Source: Dehalococcoidia bacterium (GTDB lineage: Bacteria > Chloroflexota > Dehalococcoidia > Bin125). From it: a stretch of DNA of 64,000 bases. Every line of letters begins with the position of its first letter. The stretch's first letter is position 1. The DNA is taken from contig JAJDYG010000005.1 in assembly GCA_022822855.1 (NCBI GenBank), forward strand, positions 1-64,000, written 5' to 3'. Below the pieces are notes generated by a model. It did not search any database, was not told the origin of the DNA, and worked only from the letters and a program-made list of their open reading frames with translations. Made by a program: the position numbers and the translations under genes. Below are positions 8,090 through 16,690 of the stretch, one piece after another.

Positions 8090-10402
8090 ATGCCCACCCG
8101 ATTCCGATACTCGCAGTGGGACGGCACGCAGGACATTCCCGCCCTCGACGCCGACGACGTCCTGCAATCGCTCTCCGACGACCTGCTCTCCTTCGGCGAC
8201 CTGCAGCAGGCGCTGCGCAACATGATGCAACGCGGGATCCGCACACCCGACGGCGACCGCACCGACGGCATGCGCGATCTGCTGCAACGCCTGCGCCAGC
8301 AGCGACGACAGCAGCTCGAGCGCTTCGACCTCTCCTCGGTCTTCGACGACATCCAGCGCCAGCTCGACGAGATCCTCGACCTGGAGCGCGACACGCTGGA
8401 CGATCGGCTGGACGAAGTCGGCCCGCGACCGGAACCTCAGCAGCCGACTGATCAGCAGGATCAATTTGCTCCCCCCGACGGGGGGAGCTCCCGCGAAGCG
8501 GGTGAGGGGGGCGACGCCGAGGCAGGCCAGCAGAGCGGCCAGCAACAGGCCTCGCCGCTAACCGAAGACGAGATGGAGCGGCTCAAGGAAGCCCTGCGCC
8601 AGCGACTCGAACGCAAACAGGACCAGATCGAGCAACTGCCCGAGGACGCGGCCGGTCAGGTCAAGGAGCTGCAGGAGTACGAGTTCGAGGACGACGAGGC
8701 GCGGCAGAAGTACGAGGAACTGCTCGAACAACTCAAGCAGTCGATGATGAATCGCTTTTTCCAGGACATGAGCCAGATGATGTCCGACATGTCTCCAGAA
8801 GACATGGACCAGATGCGCGAGATGATGCAAGACCTGAACGAGATGCTGGAACGTCAGCGTCGCGGCGAGGATCCGCGCTTCGATGAGTTCATGGACAAAT
8901 GGGGAGACATGTTCGGCGACGACCCTCCCCAGTCGCTCGAAGAACTGGTCGAGCAGATGCAGCAGCAGGCGGCGCAGATGCAGAACCTGATGTCGTCGCT
9001 GCCGGCCGAGATGCGCCAGCAGCTCGGCGACATGATGCAGCAGCTCATGGGCGAGATGGGTATGGAGCAGGAACTGGCCCAGCTCGCGCAGAACCTGGAA
9101 GCGCTGTACCCGATGCGCGACCTGCTCAATCAGTACCCGTTCCGCGGGCAGGAGGAGATCGATCTGCAAGCGGCGATGTCGCTGATGGGCGACATGCAGC
9201 AGCTCGACGAGCTCGAGCGCGCGCTGGAGCGTGTCCAGTACGGCGGCAACATCGACGACATCGATCCCGACCTGCTGGAAGAGCTGATGGGTGAGGAAGC
9301 GCGCGAGATCCTTGAGCAGCTCAAGCAGTTACTCGAACTGTTGGAGGAGGCCGGCTACCTGGAGAAGAAGGGCAACGCCTGGGAGCTGACGCCGCGCGGC
9401 AACCGGCGGATCGGCGAGAAAGCGCTGGCCGAGATCTACGCCAACCTCAAGCGCCAGAACTTCGGCAAGCACAACGTGCCTGAGACCGGCCGCTACGGAG
9501 ATCGAGCGGACGACACCAAGGCCTACGAGTTCGGCGACCCCTTCCACCTGAACCTCAAAGAGACGATCTCCAACGCGATCCTGCGCACGTCAACAGAATC
9601 CTCTCTCTCCCCCCTGGGGGGAGATGCCGCGGCTCGTTCAACTCTCCCCTCTCTGGGGCGAGATGCCGGGACTCGTTCAACTCTCCCCCCTCTGGGGGGA
9701 GATGCCGGGACTCGTTCAACTCTCCCCCCTCTGGGGGGAGATGCCGAAGGCAGAGGGGGGCGCTTCCCGATCCAACTCTCGCCCGACGACTTCGAGGTCT
9801 ACCGCTCCGAGACCCTGACCCAAACCGCAACCGTCGTGATGCTCGACCTCTCCTGGTCAATGGCGCTGCGCGGCTCATTCCAGGCGGCCAAGAAGGTCGC
9901 CATGGCGCTGAACAACCTGATTCGCATGCAGTACCCGCGAGACTCGCTCTACCTGATCGGGTTCAGCGCCTACGCCCGCGAGCTCAAGGCCGACCAGCTC
10001 CCCTATGTCCGCTGGGACGAGACGGTGCTCGGCACCAACATGCACCACGCCTTGCTGATCGCGCAGCAGCTACTGGCCAGGCACAAGGTCGGCACGCGTC
10101 AGATCATCATGATCACCGATGGCGAGCCCACCGCCCACCTCGAGCAGGGACGCTCCTACTTCGCCTACCCGCCCTCGCCGATCACGATTCGCGAGACGCT
10201 CAAAGAGGTCCGTCACTGCACGAAGAAGGACATTGTGATCAATGTCTTCATGCTCGACCGCAGCTACTACCTGAAGGAGTTCGTCGACCGCGTCGCGCGG
10301 ATCAACGGCGGACGAGTCTTCTACAGCCAACCCGACGAGCTCGGCGAGTACGTCCTGCACGACTTCGTCACCCACCGGCGAAAGACGCTGAGCCGCTCGT
10401 AG
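8090..10402 (+). CDS. VWA-domain protein, partner of the MoxR-type ATPase
   Basis: 770 residues from an ATG preceded by GGAAG. The frame is open upstream only because a PAL-B repeat happens to be open. Residues ~1-480 are highly charged, Gln/Met/Glu-rich and helical. Residues ~585-760 form a von Willebrand A domain with the MIDAS motif DLSWSM (DxSxS), LGTNMHHALL and MITDGEP. Such proteins pair with MoxR/ChlI ATPases in metal-centre or complex maturation. Residues ~505-557 are encoded by four in-frame copies of a 39-bp PAL-B unit (TLPPLGGDAGTRS-like), and a further PAL-B at 8467-8512 encodes residues ~126-141. These inserts sit between domains and keep the frame. Confidence 0.85.
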   Translation: MPTRFRYSQWDGTQDIPALDADDVLQSLSDDLLSFGDLQQALRNMMQRGIRTPDGDRTDGMRDLLQRLRQQRRQQLERFDLSSVFDDIQRQLDEILDLERDTLDDRLDEVGPRPEPQQPTDQQDQFAPPDGGSSREAGEGGDAEAGQQSGQQQASPLTEDEMERLKEALRQRLERKQDQIEQLPEDAAGQVKELQEYEFEDDEARQKYEELLEQLKQSMMNRFFQDMSQMMSDMSPEDMDQMREMMQDLNEMLERQRRGEDPRFDEFMDKWGDMFGDDPPQSLEELVEQMQQQAAQMQNLMSSLPAEMRQQLGDMMQQLMGEMGMEQELAQLAQNLEALYPMRDLLNQYPFRGQEEIDLQAAMSLMGDMQQLDELERALERVQYGGNIDDIDPDLLEELMGEEAREILEQLKQLLELLEEAGYLEKKGNAWELTPRGNRRIGEKALAEIYANLKRQNFGKHNVPETGRYGDRADDTKAYEFGDPFHLNLKETISNAILRTSTESSLSPLGGDAAARSTLPSLGRDAGTRSTLPPLGGDAGTRSTLPPLGGDAEGRGGRFPIQLSPDDFEVYRSETLTQTATVVMLDLSWSMALRGSFQAAKKVAMALNNLIRMQYPRDSLYLIGFSAYARELKADQLPYVRWDETVLGTNMHHALLIAQQLLARHKVGTRQIIMITDGEPTAHLEQGRSYFAYPPSPITIRETLKEVRHCTKKDIVINVFMLDRSYYLKEFVDRVARINGGRVFYSQPDELGEYVLHDFVTHRRKTLSRS
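9603..9760. repeat. Four tandem 39-bp PAL-B units inside the VWA gene
   Basis: Units begin at about 9603, 9642, 9681 and 9720. Each carries the CTCTCCCCCCTCTGGGGGGA palindrome and a spacer ending CTCGTTCAA. The period of 39 bases is 13 codons, so the reading frame is kept. The last unit carries the full PAL-B tail (CAGAGGGGGG), showing that internal units arose by duplication. Confidence 0.9.
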
Positions 10403-10422
10403 GCCACAGGTAGGCTCGAGCC

Positions 10423-10833
10423 CTACTCCGCCGACAGCCCCAGGACCAGGTCGCGCAAGGTGACCAGACCAAGCGGCGCGCCCTCGTCGTCGATCACCAG
10501 CGCGCGTGAGACGCTAAACCGCACCAGCAGGCGAACCGTATAGCGCGCGAGCATCCCTGAGCGCACCGTGAGCGCCGGCTTCGACATGATCTCGTAGATG
10601 TTGACCCGTTCAGGTGCGCGATCGTGCGTGATCACCTCCCGCGCCAGGTCGCTCACTGTGATCAACCCCAGCTCGTCGTCGTCGTACCGCCGATTCACCA
10701 CCAGCGAACTGATCTGAAGCCGCTTCATCAGCGCCATCGCCTCGGCCGCGGTCGCCAGCCCGTCGATCGTGTGCAGTTCGGTCCCCATCACGTCGGACAC
10801 GCGGAGCGGCGGGTGATCACTCTGAGTGGTCAT
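10423..10833 (-). CDS. CBS-domain pair protein
   Basis: 136 residues consisting of two CBS motifs in a Bateman module: VSDVMGTELHTIDGLATA near the N terminus and IMSKPALTVRSGMLARYTV in the middle, each followed by the LG(L)VT.DL strand. Such modules bind adenosine nucleotides and regulate partner proteins. Its ATG overlaps the stop of the PII-like gene (ATGA), making it the last gene of a four-gene coupled operon with two DUF1538 membrane proteins. It probably senses energy status for that membrane system, which is an inference from context. Confidence 0.88.
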   Translation of the reverse strand: MTTQSDHPPLRVSDVMGTELHTIDGLATAAEAMALMKRLQISSLVVNRRYDDDELGLITVSDLAREVITHDRAPERVNIYEIMSKPALTVRSGMLARYTVRLLVRFSVSRALVIDDEGAPLGLVTLRDLVLGLSAE

Positions 10834-11180
10834 TGAGCTTCCTTCAACTCTTCCATCAACACGGGCAACTGCGTCGAGAGCCCAACCGCATCTTCGATGT
10901 TGATCTGAAAGGCGACGCCGTCTCCGTGCTCTTGATCCATACCGCCGGCTTCCGCGATCCGCTCAAGGATGTCCCGCGCCCGCGATTCCGCCACCAGGAA
11001 CAGCACCATGTTTCGCTGCGCCGTCAGGTCCAGCCCGAGGAAGGTCTTCTCAGGTCGCAGTCCCTCGCCGCGCACGCCGTTGATGATCGTGTCGCCCGTC
11101 GCGCCGCCCGCCCGGGCCGCATCGATTACGTCGGTGGTCTTGTCGTCGCTCACCAACGCGACGACCAGCGCCATCTTCAT
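10830..11180 (-). CDS. PII-like signalling protein in DUF1538 operon
   Basis: 116 residues beginning MKMALVVALVSDDKTTDVI and containing the PII-style GATGDTIINGVRGEG turn and a C-terminal strand FQINIEDAVGL. PII proteins are trimeric sensors of nucleotides and 2-oxoglutarate that bind membrane transporters or enzymes. The uridylylated Tyr of GlnB is not evident. The start at 11180 overlaps the stop of the upstream DUF1538 gene by 4 bases. The longer ORF starting at 11228 would run far into that gene and is rejected. Its role as regulator of the DUF1538 proteins is inferred from the coupling. Confidence 0.8.
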   Translation of the reverse strand: MKMALVVALVSDDKTTDVIDAARAGGATGDTIINGVRGEGLRPEKTFLGLDLTAQRNMVLFLVAESRARDILERIAEAGGMDQEHGDGVAFQINIEDAVGLSTQLPVLMEELKEAQ

Positions 11181-11959
11181 TGCTCCACCTCCTGCTGCTC
11201 CTTCCGCCTGCGCCAGCGTTCCACCCAATCCGCGCTGATTGCATAGCCTAATACTGAGATGATCGGGAAGACACTGGCGAAGGCGATCAGTCCAAAGCCG
11301 TCAATCAATGGGCTGCGGCCCGGCACGTTGGCCGCCAGGCCCAGCCCCAGGGCCGCCACTACGGGCACGGTCACGGTCGAGGTCGTCACCCCGCCGCTGT
11401 CGTAGGCCAGCGGCACGATCGTGCGGCTGGCCAGGTAGGTCTGCACGATCACGATGATGTAGGCGCCCACGATGTACCAGGGCAGCGGCGTGCCGGTCAC
11501 GATCCGGAAGCAACCCAGCGCCACGCCCACGGCGACCCCGATCGCCACGGCGATGCGCAGACCCCAGGCCTTGACCGCGCCGCCCGAGACCTCCTCGGCC
11601 TTCAGACCCACCGCGATCAGCGAGGGCTCGGCCACCGTCGTGGCAAAGCCAACGGCGCCGGCGAAGACGTACACCAGCCAGTAGTCCTCCCAGCGCACCC
11701 CGCCGACCCATGATCGTGCCTCCTCGGTGAGCTGCCTCGCCATCGTCTCCCCGATCGGGAACAGCGCCTGGTCGAGGCCGATCAGGAACAGTGCCAGACC
11801 CAGCAGCACCATCACCGAGCCGGTTACGATCCCGGCAATGTTCGGCGGCTTGCGGCGCAACACGACGAGCTGGAAGACGACGAGGATGATCACGATCGGC
11901 GACACGTCGCGCAGCGTGTACATCAGGGTTTCGCCGAACAGCTCGAGTGCTTCCAGCAT
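11177..11959 (-). CDS. DUF1538 membrane protein (second of pair)
   Basis: About 260 residues with roughly seven hydrophobic segments. It contains the paired-glycine motifs typical of DUF1538: GFATTVAEPSLIAVG in the middle and [20 protein letters not shown] in the C-terminal half. The family is an uncharacterised inner-membrane transporter-like group often beside PII genes. The ATG overlaps the upstream DUF1538 stop as TGATG, and a GTG one codon earlier is an alternative. It ends in a basic, charged cytoplasmic tail (WRRRKEQQ) that could contact the PII-like protein. Confidence 0.85.
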   Translation of the reverse strand: MLEALELFGETLMYTLRDVSPIVIILVVFQLVVLRRKPPNIAGIVTGSVMVLLGLALFLIGLDQALFPIGETMARQLTEEARSWVGGVRWEDYWLVYVFAGAVGFATTVAEPSLIAVGLKAEEVSGGAVKAWGLRIAVAIGVAVGVALGCFRIVTGTPLPWYIVGAYIIVIVQTYLASRTIVPLAYDSGGVTTSTVTVPVVAALGLGLAANVPGRSPLIDGFGLIAFASVFPIISVLGYAISADWVERWRRRKEQQEVEQ

Positions 11960-12738
11960 CACGACACCATCCCGTAGCCCAGCACGCAGATCATCGGCGT
12001 GAGACTGGCGAATGCGATCAACCCGAAGCCGTCGAGCATCGGATTGCGCCCGCGGATCGCCGAGGCCAGGCCCACGCCCAGCGCCGTGATCAGAGGCACC
12101 GTGATCGTGCTCGTCGTAACTCCGCCGGAGTCGTAGGCCACGCCGACAATCTCTTCGGGCGCGAACACGGTCATGATCATGACCACGATGTAGCCGCCGA
12201 TGATGAAGCGGTGGATCGGCCAGCCCTTGAGGATGCGCAGCACGCCCAGCACGATCGCGAGCCCGACCGCGACCGCGACCACCATGCGCAACTCCAGCGC
12301 ATAGCGATCCTGGGCGGCCTCGCTGTAGCCGATGAACCTCGCCTCCGCCGCCACCTCAGCGGCCTCGGACGCCACAGCGATCAGCGCCGGCTCCGCGACC
12401 GTCGTGCCGAAGCCGAGCGAGAAGGCGAGGGCCAGCAGCCAGAACGTGCTCCCCTTCTGCGCCATGCCCTGGGCCAAGGCCTCGCCGAGCGGGAACAGAC
12501 CGCTCTCCAGGCCCTGGATGAACAGCGCCAGTCCGGCGACGACGCAGACCAGTCCGACTGCCACGCTGACGACATCGGGAAAGGGCTTTTCCAGCACAAC
12601 CGCCTGGAAGAAGACGATCACGGCGAAGATCGGGAGCAAATCTCGAACCGCGCCCAAGACCCGCCTGGCCATGGCCAGCGCGAAACGCAGCAACTCATAC
12701 TCCTCGCGCGTGGCTGCACGGGGTCGGTGCGCCTGCAC
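11959..12738 (-). CDS. DUF1538 membrane protein (first of pair)
   Basis: A paralogue of the following gene with the same motifs ([15 protein letters not shown] and [20 protein letters not shown]) and the same order of hydrophobic segments. Two DUF1538 halves in tandem suggest a heterodimer built like the fused two-domain versions. It uses a GTG at 12738. The first ~22 residues are polar and an ATG at 12672 is an alternative start. It heads the operon DUF1538-DUF1538-PII-CBS. Confidence 0.83.
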   Translation of the reverse strand: MQAHRPRAATREEYELLRFALAMARRVLGAVRDLLPIFAVIVFFQAVVLEKPFPDVVSVAVGLVCVVAGLALFIQGLESGLFPLGEALAQGMAQKGSTFWLLALAFSLGFGTTVAEPALIAVASEAAEVAAEARFIGYSEAAQDRYALELRMVVAVAVGLAIVLGVLRILKGWPIHRFIIGGYIVVMIMTVFAPEEIVGVAYDSGGVTTSTITVPLITALGVGLASAIRGRNPMLDGFGLIAFASLTPMICVLGYGMVS

Positions 12739-12836
12739 AGTGCGACTGCACTGTACGCAGCGGCTCGGAACAGGGCAAGCGCCAATCAGGCCCGCGAGCG
12801 ACCGCTCCAGGACGCCGATGGCCGCTGTTCAGCTTG

Positions 12837-13382
12837 TCAGCTTGCGATCCGAGCTGCTCCGCTCGATAGGCGCCACTCGGTCCAACGCCTCGCAAACATC
12901 TTCAACCCGGCTCGATAGGCAAACCCCTGGATCAGCACATTGCCAAAGAACACCCCGGCGAAGTACCCGCCCAGCACGAGGAAGATGATCGCAAACACCT
13001 TCGTCCACCCGGGCAGGAACAGGATCATCAGGATCGACAGGCCGGTCGCCAGCAGAATCCCCGTCCAGGCGGCGAGGTGAACATAGAGACCCTCGCGCTT
13101 GCGCTTGGCGTGGTAGATCTGGGCCAGGTCGCGGTCGATCTTGTCCACCGCCGGTGTGAGATCAGTCGTCTCGCCGCAGACACCGCAAGAGTCTTCCTGT
13201 CCCAGCGGCGCTGAGCAATAGCCGCAAAACCGTCCGATGTTGGGCGCATTGCCCGCCCGAATCTCGGCGATCATCTCGTCCAACTCGGCCGAGAACGGCA
13301 CATCGCGTGTGGGCACGAAATCGCCGTCGCGATACGTCGGCTCGGGGACGGTCGGAGCAGTCTGGGTTGACATCGCGCTCAT
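12837..13382 (-). CDS. Zinc-ribbon membrane protein
   Basis: 181 residues. A double CxxC zinc ribbon (FCGYCSAPLGQEDSCGVCG) lies around residues 50-68. Two hydrophobic segments follow (HLAAWTGILLATGLSILMIL, then FAIIFLVLGGYFAGVFFG), then a basic tail. The start overlaps the stop of the upstream VOC gene (ATGA), so the two are co-expressed. No specific family is recognised; it is a zinc-ribbon protein anchored by two TM helices. The ORF extends far upstream on the same strand, but that part is the shadow of the VOC gene. Confidence 0.7.
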   Translation of the reverse strand: MSAMSTQTAPTVPEPTYRDGDFVPTRDVPFSAELDEMIAEIRAGNAPNIGRFCGYCSAPLGQEDSCGVCGETTDLTPAVDKIDRDLAQIYHAKRKREGLYVHLAAWTGILLATGLSILMILFLPGWTKVFAIIFLVLGGYFAGVFFGNVLIQGFAYRAGLKMFARRWTEWRLSSGAARIAS

Positions 13383-13834
13383 TGCGGCCAGTCGGCCGGC
13401 CTGCGTCCCGGCAGCCAGGAGTAGATCTGGACCAGGACGCCGCCCGTGTCGCGCGGGTGGATGAAGAACTGGCTCCACTCGAAGTCTCTGTACGGCTCGC
13501 TCAGCGGCTCGATCCCCATTTCCTCTCGAACGTACTCGCAGGCCGCGTCGGCGTCCTCCACCTCGACCGTGATGTGGTGCATCCCCGGTCCGCGCTCGTC
13601 GATGAACTTCTGCACGAACGAGGACTCGTCGAACGGCCCAATGACCTCGAGACCCACCTGCCGTTTGGGAAAGTGGAATTGGGAGACCCGGAACCCGCCC
13701 TCGTTGGACACGGTCCAGTGATCGAGTTCGAGCCCGAACAGCTTGCCCCAGAATTGCGACGCCGCCTTGGGATCCTCCGCCGCAATTGCGAGGTGATCCA
13801 GCCGCACCCAACCGAGACCCTTCGGCTCCGCCAT
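13379..13834 (-). CDS. VOC-family protein (glyoxalase/methylmalonyl-CoA epimerase-like)
   Basis: 151 residues with two βαβββ VOC repeats: LDHLAIAAEDPKAASQFW at the N terminus and GMHHITVEVEDADAACEYV in the second half. The organisation and the HPRDTGGVLVQI ending resemble methylmalonyl-CoA epimerase, where the last metal ligand is a Glu in GGVLVE. Here that residue is Gln, so metal binding or activity may differ. It is translationally coupled to the zinc-ribbon membrane gene. Substrate unknown. Confidence 0.78.
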   Translation of the reverse strand: MAEPKGLGWVRLDHLAIAAEDPKAASQFWGKLFGLELDHWTVSNEGGFRVSQFHFPKRQVGLEVIGPFDESSFVQKFIDERGPGMHHITVEVEDADAACEYVREEMGIEPLSEPYRDFEWSQFFIHPRDTGGVLVQIYSWLPGRRPADWPQ

Positions 13835-13968
13835 GCTGTCCCCGTTTCAATCGCATCAATCTTATCCCACGAGCGAGCCGCCCTACCGCCTGAGTCAGGC
13901 CTGTACGGCCCGCTGCCATCGGCTCATATGTCAGCCCGCCAAGGCCGGATTGCGCGTATGTTGCACAG

Positions 13969-14952
13969 ATGCAGATTCAGTCCGGCGACATTGTCTTTGT
14001 GCTCAACCCCAACTCGGGCAACGCGCTGCATCCTCGCCAGCTCACCGCGATGTGCCGCGCGGCGAGCGAACAGGCTGGTCATCAGGCGTGCGTCGTCGCA
14101 ACCCGGAATCCAGGCGAGGCGGCGGACGCCGCTCGCGCCGCGCACGACGCCGGGGCTGCCGCGATCTTCGGTTGCGGCGGCGACGGTACGCTTTCCGCCA
14201 TCCTCCAGGGCCTGCCGAGCGGTTCACCGACGGCGCTCGGCGCCGTGCCGTTGGGAACCGCCAACGTCTGGGCCTATGAGACGCATCTGCCGCAGACGCC
14301 GCTGGCCGCCGTGACCGCTCAACTCGCCGCTCTCGACGGCCTGCGCGGCGAGTCGATGTGGATCGACACCGGCCGGGTCTGGTCGACGAGCGAGGACGGC
14401 TCGGCCGCATCGCAGCGATTCCTGCTCATGGCCAGTTGGGGGCTCGACGCGGCCGCGGTCAACGGGATCGTCGGCAGCGCCAGGCGCACCCGGTTGAAGC
14501 GCATGCTCGGCGAGCCCGCCTACTTTCTCTCCGCCGTGCGCGAGGCGATCGGACGCCAGGCCTGGCCGGTCGCGGTGAGCATCGACGGGGCAGCGCCGTT
14601 CGTCGTTGACGCCGCGATGCTGACGGTCGGCAACACGCGGATGCTGGGCACCTGGCTTGAAGTCAATGCCAGAGCCACGGTGGTCGACGGCGAACTCGAC
14701 ATGCTGCTGGTCGAGGGCGCTCCCTGGCGTGCGCTCGCGCTCTCGCCCTTCGCCCGCTACGGCTGGTTGCCCCACGGCCCCGGGGTCACCAGTCTGCGCT
14801 TCCAACACCTGGAGCTTGCGCCGATGCGAGAAGCCCCGCCGATCCAGATCGACGGCGATCCCGGGCCGGCTACCGCCTACGCGATTGACGTGGAACCCGG
14901 AGCCTTGCGGGTGCTCTGCCCCAACCCGACGGCAGCCGTTCTGGGCGGCTAG
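13969..14952 (+). CDS. Diacylglycerol/sphingosine kinase-family protein (YegS/LCB5-like)
   Basis: 327 residues. The DAGK catalytic N domain has FVLNPNSGN (phosphate-binding), the nucleotide motif GCGGDGTLSAI and AVPLGTANVWA. The C-terminal β-sandwich has DGELDMLLVEG and ends with a PIQIDGDPG strand. The family phosphorylates lipid hydroxyls (diacylglycerol, long-chain bases or phosphatidylglycerol) at the membrane. Length and domain order are normal. It is transcribed divergently from the VOC gene. Confidence 0.87.
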   Translation: MQIQSGDIVFVLNPNSGNALHPRQLTAMCRAASEQAGHQACVVATRNPGEAADAARAAHDAGAAAIFGCGGDGTLSAILQGLPSGSPTALGAVPLGTANVWAYETHLPQTPLAAVTAQLAALDGLRGESMWIDTGRVWSTSEDGSAASQRFLLMASWGLDAAAVNGIVGSARRTRLKRMLGEPAYFLSAVREAIGRQAWPVAVSIDGAAPFVVDAAMLTVGNTRMLGTWLEVNARATVVDGELDMLLVEGAPWRALALSPFARYGWLPHGPGVTSLRFQHLELAPMREAPPIQIDGDPGPATAYAIDVEPGALRVLCPNPTAAVLGG

Positions 14953-14964
14953 CGCCCCAGTCCC

Positions 14965-15255
14965 CTACAGCACCTTGTCGATGATCGTAATCGCCGCGAT
15001 TGCGAGGCCCCACAAGGCCAAAGACCAGCGCATCTGGCGAACTTCCGACTCGGCGATCAACTTTGCCAGTCGGTCCTCTGTAGCCTTGAGTGCCTCATTC
15101 GTGGCGTGCCCCTGCGTTGCTTCATTCACCATCGTTGTGACCACATTGGCGGTCTCTTCGGCGGCGTCCTCGTCGAATTTGCCCCGAATCAACGCCTTCA
15201 CGAGCGTCATCCGATCGACGGTCCGGCCTTCGGGAAGCACGATCTGAGCCAACAT
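14965..15255 (-). CDS. Small coiled-coil protein with C-terminal TM helix
   Basis: 96 residues. A helical region with NEALKATEDRLAKLIAESEV is followed by a C-terminal hydrophobic helix (WSLALWGLAIAAITIIDKVL). The architecture resembles DUF1640/CCDC90-type and XhlA-like membrane proteins. It converges with the lipid kinase gene. Related layouts occur at 17.9, 18.2, 34.6 and 45.4 kb in this window. Function unknown; membrane anchoring or a holin accessory role is conceivable. Confidence 0.6.
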   Translation of the reverse strand: MLAQIVLPEGRTVDRMTLVKALIRGKFDEDAAEETANVVTTMVNEATQGHATNEALKATEDRLAKLIAESEVRQMRWSLALWGLAIAAITIIDKVL

Positions 15256-15331
15256 CCGCTCCTTCTGTTACGAGTGTACAGACAGGATCCCAAGGCCGGA
15301 AAGCTGCGAGAACCTTGCGAAGCGACCGGCG

Positions 15332-16570
15332 CTAGTTCTGCGAGACCGCGCGGACCGCTACGATGCCGCCCTCAAGCGGATCGGTGATCTGGCCGACCAG
15401 GCCCGGGTGCGCGGCCGGTCGATCGAAGTTGATCGACGCCAGGTTCTCCATGTACGCGTCGTACTGGCGTTGGCGCAGCGTCTTCAGCTTGTCGACGCCT
15501 GCCTGCAGGTTCTCGACTCCGCCGGCCAACAGGACGATCAGGGCTTCGCGCTCGGTCGTCGAGAGCCGCATTTCCTGCACCAACGCGGCCTCGGCGCGCA
15601 GGAACTGGATGGCCAGACGCTTGTCCGCCTCGGGCTTGTAGCGCTTGTACCACTCGAGGTGCGAGAGGCCGTAGTCGAGGTGCCGTCGAGAGTCCTTGGC
15701 GATCAGCGCGAAAATGTCACGCTCGACATCCGTCTGCGCCCATTCCGAAGCCGACTCGAACAGCGTGACCTCGTAGCTCTTGTAGACCACATCGAGCGCG
15801 ATGATCATGTCGGTGAAGGTCAGACCCTGGTACCAGCCGCGATAGATCTGGCCAAGCGGCGACTGTCCCAGCCCGCCGCCGTTGATCAGTGCTCGCTTGC
15901 GCAGCACTTCCACCTTGCGGCCCGCGTCGTAGGCCTGGGTGGCGAGGAAGAGCTTGACCTCGTGGAAGCCGTAGGAGATCTCCTCGAGCCAGCGCCCGAT
16001 GATCTTCTGCTCAACCAGGCCGTTGTTTGAGTAGATCGTGCAAATCTGGCCGACGGAGCGCTCCAGCTCCTCCGGCAGCTCGTCGAGACCGTTCTCCCAG
16101 TCGAGCTCGGTCGCCGGGATCCAGCGGTCCTTGATCGCGTCCTCATAGAGGTCGACCGCGTTTTCGGCCCAGACCTCGGCCTTGTCGAAGATCGAATAGC
16201 CGGCCGCCATGATCTGCCCGGTCGACTGCGTGCCGCGAGGCGCGTCGTTGGGCAGGTCCCACTGGTCCGGAACCACACCGTAACTGCCGATATTGATGTC
16301 GCGCAGCCGCAGACCGTCGGGCCCGGGCGTGGCCTTGAGGCCGGTCTCGGCCGGGGTCTTGAAGATGTTGAAGGGCGCTTTGCTGAACGGGTTGTCGGGA
16401 TTGTTCTCGAGGAAGTCGAGCCAACCGCTGACCTTGGCTTCGCTCAGTTCGCCTCGGGCCAGGTTCTCGACCTGCTGGTCGCTCGCGGCCGAGCCTTCGA
16501 TCCGCTCGATCAGCTCTTCCGACCAGCCCGCCTTCTTGGCGCGCACCTTGGTCATCGTCGACAGTTCCAT
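15332..16570 (-). CDS. Ferritin-like/R2-like protein with degenerate diiron site
   Basis: 412 residues, clearly homologous to the upstream gene (shared VRKRxLINGGG and KAxVWxExAVxLYExAxxxxW patterns). By-eye alignment shows the first Glu kept (VWAENAVDLYE). The DEARH motif of the paralogue is DAGRK here, the third ligand segment VGEGF is VYKSY, and DESRH is DSRRH. Three of four Glu ligands and one His are thus lost, so no diiron centre is expected. It has an extra N-terminal ~90 residues. It is likely the non-catalytic partner of the intact paralogue, 121 bases downstream in the same orientation. Confidence 0.75.
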   Translation of the reverse strand: MELSTMTKVRAKKAGWSEELIERIEGSAASDQQVENLARGELSEAKVSGWLDFLENNPDNPFSKAPFNIFKTPAETGLKATPGPDGLRLRDINIGSYGVVPDQWDLPNDAPRGTQSTGQIMAAGYSIFDKAEVWAENAVDLYEDAIKDRWIPATELDWENGLDELPEELERSVGQICTIYSNNGLVEQKIIGRWLEEISYGFHEVKLFLATQAYDAGRKVEVLRKRALINGGGLGQSPLGQIYRGWYQGLTFTDMIIALDVVYKSYEVTLFESASEWAQTDVERDIFALIAKDSRRHLDYGLSHLEWYKRYKPEADKRLAIQFLRAEAALVQEMRLSTTEREALIVLLAGGVENLQAGVDKLKTLRQRQYDAYMENLASINFDRPAAHPGLVGQITDPLEGGIVAVRAVSQN

Positions 16571-16620
16571 CGTGGTCTCCTGTTGATCTCAGTGTGATCT
16601 TGCTGTGATCTCGCTAAACA

Positions 16621-16671
16621 ACTCTCCCCCCGGCGAGGCGGGGGGAGATGTCACGGAATGACAGAGGGGGC
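16621..16671. repeat. PAL-B element between the two ferritin-like genes
   Basis: CTCTCCCCCC..GGGGGGAGATG with the tail GTCACGGAATGACAGAGGGG, a variant tail containing its own short inverted repeat. It could act as a transcription-attenuating hairpin between the two genes. Confidence 0.75.
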
Positions 16672-16690
16672 GCTTGCCGCCGATCTCTGC

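Noticed and set aside
12837-13919. Single 360-residue protein on the minus strand
   Set aside because: The first half is the antisense-frame shadow of the VOC gene; the zinc-ribbon protein starts at 13382.
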